From the NCBI GenBank assembly GCA_033239525.1, contig BSYO01000022.1, forward strand, positions 10,550,923 through 10,614,922: a DNA stretch of 64,000 bases, given 5' to 3'. The translations under genes and the position numbers were made by a program. Under the pieces are notes generated by a model. It worked only from the letters and a program-made list of their open reading frames with translations. It was not told where the DNA came from and did no database searches. The stretch comes from Nepenthes gracilis (lineage: Eukaryota; Streptophyta; Magnoliopsida; Caryophyllales; Nepenthaceae). This document shows, one piece after another, positions 1 through 11,562 of this stretch; position 1 is the first letter of the stretch, and each line of letters opens with the position of its first letter.

Positions 1-623
1 TATGCTTAGAAATAAGCATTTGTACACGTAGAAGTTGGCGTTTGTATGCTTAGAAGTTGGCGTGCTCTGAAGTGGAGACTCTGTAGGCTTATGTAGATGG
101 AGGGCAAGGCAACCTTCCTAAGCCATGAAGGCGCGATTCCTTCACCATGTCGGGCGACCTTCCTTGAGCAGGAAGGCTTGACTTATACAATCTATTGGGA
201 TTCCTTCCTTTTCTGGCAGGCAACGATTTTCAAGATTACTTGCCTTCCTTTTTTACTTTGTTACCATTAGAGTCTGCAGTAGGTAGGAAGAGGAAATCTG
301 GCGCATTCCTCATGAAAAGGACGTTAATCTATTGGTGTCCTTTTTAGTGCAGATTGGCTTCAGAAAAGGCGTGAAATCAGAAAAATGGATCGTAGCTTGT
401 CGTGTATGGAAGTGTGGGCACAACTGGGCCTGGCCTGTGTAGGGTTTCTTCCCTTTTGGCCTGCTTGCTACGGTGCTTCCAGTTAACAGAGACGTTGACT
501 GCCTGATGAGAGCATGTTAGTCGCCCTATCTGCCTTAGCGTTGACCGTCCAAATGCACATTTGGGCCTTCTTAGATTTAGGCTGTTTTTTTATTGGGCCA
601 GGCCATTATGAGCATGCCCATCA
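1..623 (-). repeat. 3' LTR of the Tat element (partial)
   Basis: This matches 9490-10120 nearly base for base apart from scattered substitutions and small indels. Shared stretches include the block around 43-100 and the ending at 604-623. On the minus strand the LTR opens TGATGGGCATG, and the other copy opens TGATGGGTATG. The terminal CA on the plus strand is at 622-623. The other end lies left of the window. Confidence 0.88.
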
Positions 624-636
624 CTAGCCCCCATGC
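624..636 (-). other. Polypurine tract of the Tat element
   Basis: On the minus strand the bases just before the LTR start read GGCATGGGGGCTAG. This G-rich run abuts the TGATGGG terminus, as expected for the plus-strand primer of reverse transcription. Confidence 0.7.
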
Positions 637-706
637 CAGTGGTCTGAATTCTGACCTCCGGTATATTAATGATGGGATGTGTCTGATTGATGAGGGTGAC
701 GGAGCT

Positions 707-962
707 GTTGATCATCTTAGTTAAATTTCGGACAACTTGTCGAAGAAAATATTGACCGGATTTGTTGACTGTCTTGGTAAACTCCGGGTAACTTCATGAA
801 GGAAATGGTGACCAGATTTGTTGACCGTCTTGGTAAACTCCGGATAACATGGTGAAGGAAATGTTGACTGGATTTGTTGACCGCCTTGGTAAACTCCAGG
901 TAACTTAGCGAAGGAAATGTTGACCGAATTTTTTAACCATCTTGAAAAATTTAGGGTAACTC
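707..962. repeat. 56-bp tandem repeat, about 4.5 degenerate copies
   Basis: A unit of 56 bp beginning TTGTTGAC and containing CTTGGTAAACTCC recurs at 763, 819 and 875. A worn copy precedes it and a partial one follows. It lies between the antisense ORF and the 3' LTR of the Tat element. Open reading across it is a by-product of the repeat, not a gene. Confidence 0.85.
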
Positions 963-1291
963 GTGGGCGTTGGAGTGACTTATGACCCTTAGCTGGTCTG
1001 TTAGGCAAAAAGGTGGCCACGTGTCTTCATGTAGTGAATTCAGGATCCCAATAATTAATGCACCAGAGGATTCGATTCAATAGCACCCTTTTGGGAAGCG
1101 ACACGTGGCAGCCATGATGGCGTGCGTTTATGAGGCGGTTTAGTGTGTTCACACTGGCCTTTAAGTTGTCCGTCCACTTCGCTTTGACTTTTTTCACGCT
1201 TCGAGTCCCCATCGCATAGTTCCATGCAAATGTGATTCGGTATTCATGTTCCCTCTACACATTTCTTCGTCAGCATGCGAGGCTACGAACG
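963..1291. other. Untranslated stretch between tandem repeat and antisense ORF
   Basis: This interior piece of the Tat element probably holds the promoter and 5' untranslated part of the plus-strand ORF at 1292. No TATA box or other signal is clear, and no coding potential is recognisable. Confidence 0.4.
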
Positions 1292-2497
1292 ATGTCGATG
1301 GTTAGAGGGCTCTTTAAGTTCAATCAAGAAGTGGACTGGGATCTCTTTGCCCCACGCGACGGTCTTGGGGCAAGTACCGTTATATACGATTCTCTGAAGA
1401 ATTAGAAGAATCGATTTTTCTTCGTCCACATGGATAAGCCCTGGCCATTAGTCAGGGAGTGGGGCCAGGTGCCCGATGTGTATACTGGGGCGCATTCTGA
1501 GGTAGAGACGGTGTCCCTGTCTTGGTTGGTCAAGCTCATTGAGGACCATATTGGGAATTTTCGGAGAGATCACTTAGTCTCCCTTACTAAGGCCAAGAAG
1601 GCCAAGTGGGGGCCTCCTTCCGTCCAGAAATTCAGGGTTCCTCAGCTAGAGGCCCTGCAGGAGAAAAACAGCACTAGGGCCACACTCATAGGTCCTCGTT
1701 CTTCTGATGTCATTCCCATCAGTCCAAAGTAAAAGAAGGCGGCCACGGTAGCGCCTTCTTCGTCGTCATCCAGGCTAGACTATGTGGCCGCTGGGCGCTA
1801 TGTGGGGAAGGTGCCGTCTCCAGGATTGAAGCGGAGCTGGATTTAGAGGCTTACTACACCATGTTGAGTGCAAGGGTGCACGACGTTGTTGTCTCGGCGT
1901 AGCCTGCGCTAGTAGGGTTGATGTCAGATCCTCAACCTGGGCTGGAGGAGATGACTCTTGCACCGTTTATTGGGACGCTTGTCCCAGCTGGCGAGCCACG
2001 AGCTGAGACACAGGGGCCATCTGTTGGGTCTCCTGCTGTGGGACTGCAGACTGATCAACAGAAGATAGTTTTGGAGCCTCGCTGCCAGCCCTACCCATGA
2101 GGGTTCTACATCTGGCCCACCGTCCCAGGTGCCAAATCTGCACTCTAGACCAGACAGGCCAGCATGAAAGGTTTGACAGGTATAATTTCTGTTACCTGCC
2201 TTATCTTTAACCTTGCCTTTTCTCGCCCCCTTTTTTATGCAGATTGATAAGGTCATAGGTGTAGTTGTCAAAGCGCACAGGTAGAGAGACAGGGTGATCT
2301 CCAATAGGGACATGGAGATCGTCTTGCTCGATTCGAAGCTAGAAGCTCTGGGGCCGGAGCACCGGGAGGATGCTGCCGCCTTGAAGTTTGTCTTGGCTGG
2401 CATGGAGGCAGAGAATGAGAGTTTGAAGGAGGAGAACACCCATTTGAATAAGGAAAATGAGCGGTTTAAGAGGCGCCTTGACCAGCTCATGGGGTAG
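1292..2497 (+). pseudogene. Antisense extra ORF (aORF) of the Tat retrotransposon, broken
   Basis: This plus-strand ORF runs opposite to gag-pol in the 3' part of the element, where some Tat elements are known to carry an extra antisense ORF whose product is annotated as putative gypsy-type transposon protein (PF04195 family). A start at 1292 reads in frame to 1732, broken only by one TAG at about 1403. It has the hallmark RFFFV shortly before WPLVREW. Further pieces follow at 1918-2100 (Pro/Gln-rich) and 2294-2497. The last is strongly charged with a heptad-like coiled coil (residues 35-65: many E, K, N, L). A GT...AG interval at about 2179-2242 (donor GGTATAAT, acceptor TTTTTATGCAG) resembles an intron. 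Function in the family is unknown. The lineage assignment is from memory of the family, not a search. Confidence 0.65.
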
Positions 2498-3173
2498 ATG
2501 GCCACTCTGGAGAATGATTTAAGTCTCTGCATACACCCTCATGAGGTCGCGGACATGATACTGTCTCTGTTATAGGAAGGGATCAATATCAGTTGGTGTA
2601 TTGTGTGGTTGGTTGATCATGACTTTCTAGTGGATCTCATTAACCTATCAAACCGGTTTGCACAGCGCCAAGAGAGCCTCGTGGGGGAGCCACGGGACAA
2701 GCAAGGGCCACCACCGCCTCCTTAGTTTTTGGTGACTTTAGTCTTTTTTTTCGGTACAGTTATATAAATGTACTTTATCATAAGCAATAATACGAGTAAT
2801 TTCGTGTATGTCATGTGACTTTACTTTTGTAGCTGCTTTTAGCTTGTATTTGTCCATCACAGTACTGGGCAGCCAGCTTGGCGTGCTTCTTAAAAGTTGG
2901 CCACCCGCCTTATTTTAGGTGTTCATGGTATTTCCAAGGGAGTGGAATCCTTCTGTGTGTTCTCTAGGTTGTCGTTTGTATTAAGCTGGCCTAGTATTTA
3001 TTTGCGAGTAAAGCTTGGTGGCGTTGTCCAAGTGTAGACTTTGGTGGCTAACTTTGGAGGAGCATTTGGCTCCTATCGACCATCATTGACTGATCACACT
3101 TTCTCCTTGTGAAGGAGGTTGTAGCGTGTGTTGCGCTAGTCCCCTAAGATTTTGGCCACTTAACAGGCAATTT
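2498..3173. other. Non-coding interior of the Tat element
   Basis: This lies downstream of the antisense ORF and contains T-rich stretches with a possible poly(A) region around 2750-2800. No further reading frame is recognised. Confidence 0.5.
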
Positions 3174-3390
3174 GGATGATCAAGGTTTAGATACAACCAC
3201 TTATGGGCCGCCTGGATGACCAGGGTTTAAGTTCAATCTGATATGAGTCGCTTAGATGACCAAAGTTCATATACGACCATTTATGGGCCGCCCAGATGAC
3301 CAAGGTGTAAGTTCGACCGCCTATGGACCGCTTGGATGACCAGGATTTAGATACGACCACTCATGAGCCGCCTAGATGACTAGGGTTTAG
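3174..3390. repeat. 40-bp tandem repeat, 5.4 copies
   Basis: The unit begins GGATGACCA(A/G)GGTTTA and ends TATGGGCCGCCT. It recurs every 40 bp at 3174, 3214, 3254, 3294, 3334 and partly 3374, with roughly 80-85% agreement between copies. It lies between the convergent ends of the antisense ORF and pol. Confidence 0.9.
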
Positions 3391-3579
3391 TAACGAGATG
3401 GTGAATACCCTCCCGACTTACAGACAGTCTAGGTCGTTTAAACCTACAACAAGAGAAACATATATACAAACACAAAAAAGGAAGCGAACACAATATGCTA
3501 AAGGAAATACTTGTTTTATTAATTGAAAAATGCATACAAATGATTACATATAAATATACAGATTACCTACCTGAATCCT

Positions 3580-4880
3580 TATTGGAAGTAGCGTTTGAGG
3601 TGGATCGCGTTCCACGTCCATGGGACCAACTTTCCATCCGAGTTTTGGAGCTTGTATGCCCCAATTCACAGGACGGTGGAGACTAGAAAAGGCTCTTCCC
3701 TATTCAGGGAGAGCTTATTCCGATCAGCTATCTTACCTGTGGCCTCGATACTTCGCAAGATCAAATCTCTAACATCGAATTATCGTGCTTTTACCTTCTT
3801 GTTATAATAGCGGGCGATTTGGTGTTAGTAGGCTACTGTCCATATTCTGGCGGCGGCGTGAATTTCTTCTAGCAAGTTTAGGTGTTTTCGAATTTTTTGG
3901 GAGTTACCTTACTGGTCAAAAGATTTCACCCTAAGACTTGGAAACTCGATTTCGACCGAGATCACCGTTTCAGTCTCGTAGCAGAGGCTGAATGGTATCT
4001 CGCACATTGACTCCTTTGGAGTTGTTCGGTAAGACTAGAGGATTGAGGGGGAGCTCATCTACCCAGGAGCCCCCTGCGTCCTCTAACTTGGTATTAAACC
4101 CATTGAGTAGCGTTCGATTTGTGACCTCCACCTTTCCATTCACTTGAGGATATGCCACCGAAGTGTAGACCAGCCTAATGCCAAGACTAATACAATACTT
4201 GATGAAGCATTTTTTTAAAAATTGAGTCCCGTTGTCTGTCACTATGACTTCTGAAATACCAAATCTGCTGATGATATTCTAGCGAACGAATTTAAGAGCG
4301 TTGTGCTCTGTGATCTTGACCAGCGGGACGGCCTCGACCCACTTATAAAGTAGTCGATGCCTACTATGATGAACTTTTTTTGCCCCGTTGCGATGGAAAA
4401 TGGATCGATAATGTCAAGCCCCCACTGCGCGAAGGGCCATGGAGCCTGAGGGATTTCAGCTTGGCGGATAGCTGGTGGTGAACGTTGTTGTGAAGTTGGA
4501 AGCGTTCACACTTATTTACAAACTCGAGCGCATCCTTTTTAATCGATGGTCAATAGTAGCCTTGTCGCATAATCTTGAATACCAGGTTTTTGCCGCCGAC
4601 GTGCAATCCGAAAATCCCAAGGTGTACTTAGCCCAAGGCATAGTCAGCTTCTTAAGGGGTTAGGCACAGGAGGTACGGAGTCAAGTAGCCGCGGCGATAC
4701 AATCGTCCGTCAACTACAGTGTACCAGCCGGCCGTTTTCTTGATCCGCCTAACCTCTTCTGCATCTTCTGGCAGTACTACGTCCACTAGGTACCTTAGGT
4801 AAGGCGTCGTCTAATTTTTTATCCCTAAGATCTGCATTGCATCTTGTTTATCTATACTAGAAGTGCTCAGAACTTTCCTC
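3580..4880 (-). pseudogene. Tat integrase (pol C-terminus), broken
   Basis: In transcription order there is a worn zinc-binding region near 4640-4500 (VGGKNL, then NKCERF where family members have a second Cys). The core follows, with GLDII near 4430 and GIDYF near 4350. MTDNGTQF is at about 4240, then NGKVEVTNRTLL near 4130, giving the last catalytic Glu of the DDE triad. The C-terminal tail reads AYKLQNSDGKLV...HLKRYFQ and stops at 3580-3582. Frameshifts separate the pieces, including one after GIDYF. The enzyme would join the cDNA to host DNA. This copy cannot make it. Confidence 0.85.
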
Positions 4881-5019
4881 ATGTTCCTTGAGTACTGCTC
4901 TGGATTTTTTACCGTCGTTACTCTAGCCAGCTGATCGGTCTTTCAGTTTTCAATTCTAGGAACATTGACCAGTGTTAGCTTGTCGAAACTCTGGGTGGCC
5001 TTCCTTGCCTTGGTCAAGT

Positions 5020-6700
5020 ACTAAACCAAGTGTGGGTTGCTTGCCTCGAAGCTCCCATTAACCTTGTTGATGATCAGCTCAGGGTTGCTGTAAACAGCCA
5101 GTCGTTTGGCAGAGCACTCTTTCGCTAACCTTAACCCGACTAACATGATTTTGTATTTGATAACGTTGTTGGTGACCGAGAAGTTTAGTATAAGGAAATA
5201 CTTCACCTCAAACCGGTCAAAGGTCCTGAGGACCACCCCGGTATCGCTGCCTGTGTCTGTAGATGATTCATCTATATGGAGTACCCATTTTGGAACTCCC
5301 TCGTGCTGTTTCGCGCTCTCCGGCGGCTGTTCTTCGAGAAGTAGGGTCGTGGACTCGACAATGAAGTCGGCCAGAGCCTGTACTTTTATGGCAGGTCTGT
5401 GTCAAAACTCGATGTCAAATTTGCCTAATTCGATAGCCCACTTTACCAGCCGTCCAGAAACGTCAGGTTTCTGGAGAATGCTCTTCAGAGGCTGGTCGGT
5501 GAGAACTATTACACGGTGTGGCCGAAAGTAATGCCTTAGTTTTTGTGCAGAGAATATGAGAGTTAAGGCCAACTTTTCTATACCCGGATAGCGCGTCTCT
5601 GGGCCAATTATTGTTTTGCATACATAGTAGTTCGATCGTTGGGTATCGGAGTCCTGGAATACAAGGATGGAACTGAGGGATACCTCCGACACCACAAGGT
5701 AGAGGTACAGCTCTTGTCCGTCCTTGGATGACATTAGTAATGGCGGGCTAGTAAGATATTGCTTCAACTCATTGAAGGCTGCCTGGCAATCTGCCATCCA
5801 TAGGAATCCGTTTGATTTTGTCCCCCATAGAACCTTGAAGAATGGCAGATACTTATCACCAGACTTTACTACGAAGTGGAATAAGGCTGCAAGTCGCCCG
5901 ATCAGTCGCTGGACATTTTTTATGCTCTGTGGGGGAGCTATATCCGTAAGGGCCTTGATCTTCTCTAGGTTTGCCTCGATCCCTCGTTGGGAGGCGATGA
6001 AACCCAAGAATTTTCCCAAGGCTACCCCGAAGACACACTTAGCCGAATTCAATTTCATTTGATACTCACGGAGCACCTCAAATGACTATGCCAGATTGCA
6101 GATTTGGTCGCCGATGGTTCTGCTTTTGATGAGCATGTTGTCGACGTAAATCTCCATATTGCATCCGATCTGCTTCTTAAACATTTTATTTAGCAACCGT
6201 CAGTAGGTGGCTCCTATATTATTCAGTCCAAATGGCATTACCTTATAACAATAAGTGCCCTAATGTTTCATAAATGAGGTATGCTCCTCGTCCTCTAGGT
6301 TCATCCAGATCTGGTTATAGCCTAAGTAGGTATCCATGAAGTTCAACAACTCATGTTCGGATGTCAAGTCTACCAACAGGTTGATCATGGGTAAATGAAA
6401 GCTGTCTTTCGGGTAAGCTTTGTTAACATCGGTAAAATCAACATACATTCGCCATTTTTCGCTACTCTTATTTACCAGGACGACGTTGGAAAGCCAATCG
6501 GGATGCTAGACTTCTCTGATGAATTCAGCGTCCTGCAGTTTCTTTACTTCCTCCCGGATTGTGACCAATTTTTCTACTGAGTAATTTCTCCGCTTCTACC
6601 TGATGGGCTTTCGGTCAGGATCGAGGCCCAACTTGTGGACCATTACTTCGACCGAAATACCAAGCATGTCAACGGGAGTTCATGCGAAGATGTCAGCGTT
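5020..6700 (-). pseudogene. Tat reverse transcriptase and RNase H, broken
   Basis: RT is recognisable from VDFTDVNKAYPKDSF (about 6440) through LLNFMDTYLGYNQI. The active-site block follows at 6137-6148, which reads YVDN instead of YVDD. The downstream part (6076-5402) is one long open stretch with the thumb and connection sequence, including FLGFIASQRGIEAN, and ends inside the RT-linked RNase H. A second RNase H segment at 5236-5021 carries GLRLAKE and the worn motif VYSNPELI. Catalytic Asp loss plus stops make it inactive. Neighbours are protease upstream and integrase downstream in the same strand and order. Confidence 0.88.
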
Positions 6701-6999
6701 TTGTTACAGAAACGTGATCAGCTCGTCGCACAGTATACCAGTAAGTGAGCCGCCGATCTGTACTCACTTTTTCAGATCCTTCGGGTTCAGTGGGATTAGG
6801 TCGTCTACCTCACCGACTGCGCCTACTGCAAAGTTGTTTTGTTTCAATGGTCGAGTTCTCCCACCGCTCTGGTGCTGGTGCTAGGAGCAATTTGTGGCAT
6901 GTAATACGTCCGCCCAGTGATTTGGTCACCCAATACTTCACTCACAATGTATGGCGTTGGAAATTTTATTTTCAGGTGTGATATTGAAATGACGACCCT

Positions 7000-7300
7000 G
7001 AATGCCGTTAGGCACGGTCTGACTAGTATAGTGTTGTATACGGAGAACAGGTCGACTACCAAGAAGGTAAGTGAACGGTTTACCTTTTTGGGTATGTACT
7101 TAGAGTGACTTTTAATTGAATCGTCCCTTGGACGAGCACTGGTTCGTTGTCAAGGCTGTATAGCGAGCCTTCAACAGGTTTTAATTGATTCTTTTTTAAA
7201 CCAAATTTAAAGAACGCATTCAGGTAAAGTAAATCGCGAGAACTTCCATTATCAACGAATACTTGTTTAACTTGGTATTCGACGCTACCATCCGAAACGA
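7000..7300 (-). pseudogene. Tat aspartic protease remnant
   Basis: At 7239-7253 the minus strand encodes DNGSS, the active-site signature of retroelement proteases (canonical DTGSS; DNGSS is common in Tat). It is followed by RDLLYLNAF. It sits between gag and RT as expected. Frame changes on either side break it. Exact ends are uncertain. Confidence 0.65.
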
Positions 7301-9100
7301 GTGTAAATACAACAAGGGGATCCGCATGGGAGAAATTACATGTGCTAGGTCGCTGTCACTAAAACTGATGACGTTGTCCGTAGTGCGTTGTTTCTTCCTC
7401 TCAGTCTGCTGCTCCAGGTCGTCAGCTAGGTTCTTAGTTGGCCGAGTTGTGGTCATGTTGACCACTCCTACTGCAACTCGATTTCGTAGAGGGGAAGGCT
7501 CCGGTCCTTCTCCGCCCGTCGTGCTAGAGCTTTGACGAAGGCCCTTAACGAACTTGGTGAGATGGCTCCTTCTGATCAACTCTTTAATCTCGGGTCTTGA
7601 AATCCTCCGTGCAGTGCCCGAGAGATCGATAAAAATCGCAATACTTTGTCGGATTTCCTCCCTCCGCCTTCTTAAGTGGTTTTGGCCACCTAAGGAACTT
7701 CTCCCCACGGATCTGCACAAAAACGTTTGAACGCATATTAATCAAAGGCGTTAGGCTGATGGGCCTATAGTCTTTACGCTCTGGTAGTCCGATTCTGTAG
7801 TTCTTTCCGTGGGACTGATCGCCACAATTGTACTTCCTTTTTCCCACTCCGGGGAACGAGCGAGGTTATTCAGTCTGTTCTAGACATTTAGCCTCATTGG
7901 CCTCTTCTCTTGCCACGTAAGCCCGGGTGATTGATTCCGCCTCCCAAAAGGTCTGCGGGTTCTTGTGCGCCATGTGCCTGAAGAAATCCCCGTATGTCAG
8001 TGCGGAGATGAAGCTACTCCTCTATGAGCCTGGGGATCCACTTGGCTTCTGCCACGAAGTGATCTAGAAACCTCCGTGGATTCTCTCCCTGATTTTGCTT
8101 GATATGGGAGAGGTGACATAGCTGTTTTTCATCTCAGCGACTGAAAGCGTATCGGGCCAAAAAGAGATTAGTCAGCTCCCTGAAGCTTCCGATTGAATCT
8201 GAAGGGAGGTGTTTGAACCATATACGAGAGTCTTCCTTCAATGAAGCGGAAAGTAGCGGCACATCGCCGAACGCTCCAACCCTTACAGACTCAGATGTGT
8301 GCGAAAATAATCAAAATGATCTACCGGATCAGTGCTCCCATCGTAAGAGTCAATGGGAGGCATCTTGAATTTGACCGACATTGGACGATTTAGGATTTTC
8401 GTTGTGAAAGGAGATTTGTCTGGATCAATAGCATGTTCATCGTCCTTGAACAAGCGATTCCGGATCTTCTCCAACCTAGGGTCTGTACAGGCAGCGTTGC
8501 CTGATCTCTTAGAGTTGAGATAGGTCCTCAATTCCGTTCTTTTCCTGGAGTGGCCAGTAACCGGCCGACTACTACATCCAATGGATCTCACGATCCTTGA
8601 GGCTTCCTCTAGGACCGGGTTCCTAATCTCTGCCCGAGAGTATCGGGGGTTCCTCTATTCCGGACTTTCCTCCGGAGACATGCTTCCTAAGCGCTCCTCA
8701 AGCTTGGTCTGGCTTGGAGCGCGTAAAGATTCGGGGATCTAAGAGTTGGCAAACCTTTTGAGCTTTTTGGTCGACTTTTTTTTTTCCTCGCTCCTCCTCT
8801 TCTTGAGGCCAGCGCAAGGATTGCTGTGGGTGGAATCCCCAGCTATGAGTGCTCCTGTCGGGAGTAAAGTATCTGGAGCATCTTATTGATATTTTACATA
8901 TGCTCTACCAGATACTGAAAGAAGGGTCCTGGCACCCCGTTGACCATGACACTAGCAGCGTGGTCCTGGTAGGGAGATGTTACGTCTCTAGTGGGTTCGC
9001 TAGCATGTACTCTTATATTCACCCTTTTGATTGGTTCAGTTAGTGAGGATGAGAGAGGGTTTTGGGAAAGCGTGGTAGGATTTTCGTAAGCGCTTCCCAT
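7300..9100 (-). pseudogene. Tat gag, broken
   Basis: The first Met is at 9100, a few bases past the primer-binding site. The segment 9100-8894 ends with an amphipathic stretch. Segment 8591-8283 has the gag capsid signature PPIDSYDGSTDP followed by HFDYF. Segment 7847-7584 has a single zinc-knuckle-like run YCDFYRSLGHCTEDF. Segment 7720-7220 contains RPEIKELIRR, then a basic linker. Gag would form the virus-like particle. At least two frameshifts and several stops disrupt it. Confidence 0.8.
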
Positions 9101-9112
9101 AGACGGCGCTAA
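9091..9112 (-). other. Primer-binding site of the Tat element
   Basis: The minus strand reads TTAGCGCCGTCTATGGGAAG next to the LTR. This differs by a base or two from TTGGCGCCGTCTGTGGGAA, the usual Tat site. TGGCGCCGT is complementary to the 3' end of plant tRNA-Asp. It fixes the LTR/interior border at 9112/9113. Confidence 0.7.
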
Positions 9113-10120
9113 TAATGCATCCCTGGATCATAGTTTCGAACAGATTCAGGTCGACTTGATCGTCTGGATCCGACTCCGTTCACCAAGTCTGGACCCTGCA
9201 CACCACTACAACAAATAAGAGATTAGGTGTCGATGGGATATTATCCTACCGAAAATATTCCGACGCTCAAGTCAGTAATAGGCCTTCAATTTTTAAGAAA
9301 GAAAGTGAAAATGAGAGTTGAGAGAGTGTGTGTATGAGAGGGCAAGGAGTGTTCGCTTGCAGACGTAAAAGACGTTTTCGCGGCTCGTGATGAACTCAGT
9401 GTTCGCAGAGAACGAGTGGAAGACTAAGTCCTATAAGTATAGAAGTTTTGAAGGACAGATCTTAGATAGTGAGCGGTGTCTCTAGAATTTGAAAGTTGAG
9501 CATGGGATTATTTTAGTAAGCAATTGTATGCTTAAAAGTGAGCGTTTGTATGCTTAGAAGTTGGCATGCCATAGAGTAGAGACTCTGTGAGTTTATGTAG
9601 ATGGAGGGTGGGATGACCTTTCTTGGCCGTGAAGGCACGATTCCTGCACCATGTCGAGCGACCTTCCTTGAGTAGGAAAGTTTGACTTGTACAATCTGTT
9701 GAGATTGCTTCCTTTTCTAGCAGGCAACGATTCTTAAGATTATTTGCCTTCCTTTTACGATTTGTTACCGTTAGAATCTGCAATATGTAGGAAGGGGGAA
9801 TCTGGCGCCTTCCTCATGAGAAGGGTGTTAAATCTGTTGGTATCCTTTTTAGTACATATTGGCTTCAAGAAAGGGAACCGTTGCTTGTTGTATATGAAAG
9901 TGTGAGCCCAACGGGGCCTAGCCCATGTATTTTCTTTTGGCATACTTGCTAAAGTGCCTTTGGTCAATAGAGACATTGACCATCTCATGAGAGCATGTTG
10001 GTTACCCCATTTGCGTTTTACACGGTCAACGTTGGCGTTGATCTTTTAAATGTATATTTGGGCCTTCTTAGATTTTGGCCTTTTTTTTATTTGGCCAGCT
10101 CATTATTGGCATACCCATCA
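9113..10120 (-). repeat. 5' LTR of the Tat element
   Basis: This 1008-bp copy has the minus-strand start TGATGGGTATG at 10120. It ends with ATGCATTA at 9113, where related LTRs in this window end GCATCA. It holds the conserved block ACTTGAGCGTCGGA (minus, about 9265), which also appears in the solo LTRs at 11886, 23830 and 41907 and lies near the R/U5 part. Confidence 0.85.
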
Positions 10121-11562
10121 ATATCTAAAACCTATTAAATGTATATATATTAATTTATAATATTTTGTCTCAATTATAACTTATAAATTATAATAAATTA
10201 ATTTTACAATATAAAATTTACAAAATTTATATACCTTATATGAACAATAATATAATTTTTATATCTATAACTTCTAAATTATAATAAATTAATTTTATTA
10301 TTAATTTTGCAATATTCAATATATAAAATTTATATGCCATGTATGAAAAATAAAATAGTTTTTATAGCTCATAGTTTCATAGACTTAATCAATAAAAAAT
10401 TATTTGAATGAAATCGGACGGCTATGGATTAGTTTGATTGCAAAATAAAACTAGATCTGGTTGTAGAAATATTATATATATATTTTTATTTTTTTTTTCT
10501 ATTTTTATTCTCTATTTTTAATTATCTTGATTTTTTTTTTATTTTGGTATCAACATTGTTCTAGGTAAGAATTAACTACATTTTAAATTATGCTACTCTA
10601 TATATCATGCCAAATATTTGATAAGATAAAAAAATTAAAATGATTTTTAAATTTAATATTTGATGATTTTAGTAAATTTTTGCTAGAATATATCATTGTA
10701 AAAAATAGAAATTTGAAGAAATATTTATTCAACAATTTTAATAATTTTCAATAGGATAAATTTAAAATAATAATATAATAAAAATTAAAAATTAAAAAAA
10801 AATAATTTTTAATTATTCTACAATTTAAATTTAAAATACAAAATATATATAACCATTCATTTAAGGCCTTTAACATCTGTTTCTTTATTTTTTTTTTTTA
10901 ATGGACAAATAAATAAATAAATAAATACGTTTATTTGAAATTTTTTCTTGTAATTTCCTGAAAATCTTGAAATTGAAGAATGAAAATGCCTTTTTATTTT
11001 TCATTATTTACAAGATTTTTATTATAAAAAATATTTTTATTTTTTTTTCTTTAAAATTCTTCTAGAATTAAATATGCCTTAAATATTAAAATTTTTTCCT
11101 CGTAGGATTATTCCAGTGGTTCATGGAAATAAAAATAAGTTCCTTATTTTTTCAGATTTAATTTATTTTTTATTTTGACTAATATTTATGGCTAACATAT
11201 AATTGCAAATGATACCCATTATGACTTTTAAATAGATCAGATAAATTTAATTTTATAATAATAAGAATTAAATTAATAATTACAGATGTAATTTATAACT
11301 TATGGGGGATTGGTACCATCACATTATATTTAAATAATTAGATATTAAAAAGTCAATAATTTAAATAATTATTATATTATAAACTGCTCTTAGTATTTCA
11401 AAAAACTATGATTATTAATATAATATTTTTAGGTAATCAATCTATTTTTATATTAATTTATGGTATTGATATATATGTGAATAAAAAATTTTATAATTAG
11501 TGATATTTTTTTAAATAATTTAAAAATTTTTAATATTATTTTTTTTATATTTTTCTTTTCAG
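10121..11562. other. AT-rich intergenic DNA
   Basis: Long A/T runs and short ATAAATAAATA-type microsatellites, with no sustained reading frame or recognisable element. I see nothing annotatable. Confidence 0.6.

Larger units (their letters stand above)
1..10120 (-). mobile_element. Ty3/gypsy retrotransposon, Tat lineage, decayed, left end cut by window
   Basis: Two related LTRs in the same orientation (1-623 and 9113-10120) bracket an 8.5-kb interior. Read on the minus strand, the interior gives primer-binding site, gag, protease, RT, RNase H, integrase, then an extra ORF in the opposite direction and a polypurine tract. Pol order with integrase last is Ty3/gypsy. The antisense ORF, the tRNA-Asp-type primer site and the LTR end motif match what is known of the Tat lineage. 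Frames shift repeatedly and stops are frequent, so the copy is dead. About 290 bp of the 3' LTR and the left target duplication lie outside the window. Confidence 0.9.

Noticed and set aside
721..1020. 99-residue minus-strand open frame with internal repetition
   Set aside because: Produced by the 56-bp tandem repeat. No gene-like start context or domain.
1924..2532. 202-residue minus-strand open frame
   Set aside because: Shadow of the plus-strand antisense-ORF region and its coiled coil. No homology to gag-pol, and it lies on the wrong side of the pol stop.
3174..3390. CRISPR-like regularly spaced repeats
   Set aside because: The 40-bp units are contiguous with no unique spacers and lie in a plant retrotransposon, so they are a simple tandem array.
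5106..5531. 141-residue plus-strand frame
   Set aside because: Antisense shadow of the Tat RNase H/RT coding region.
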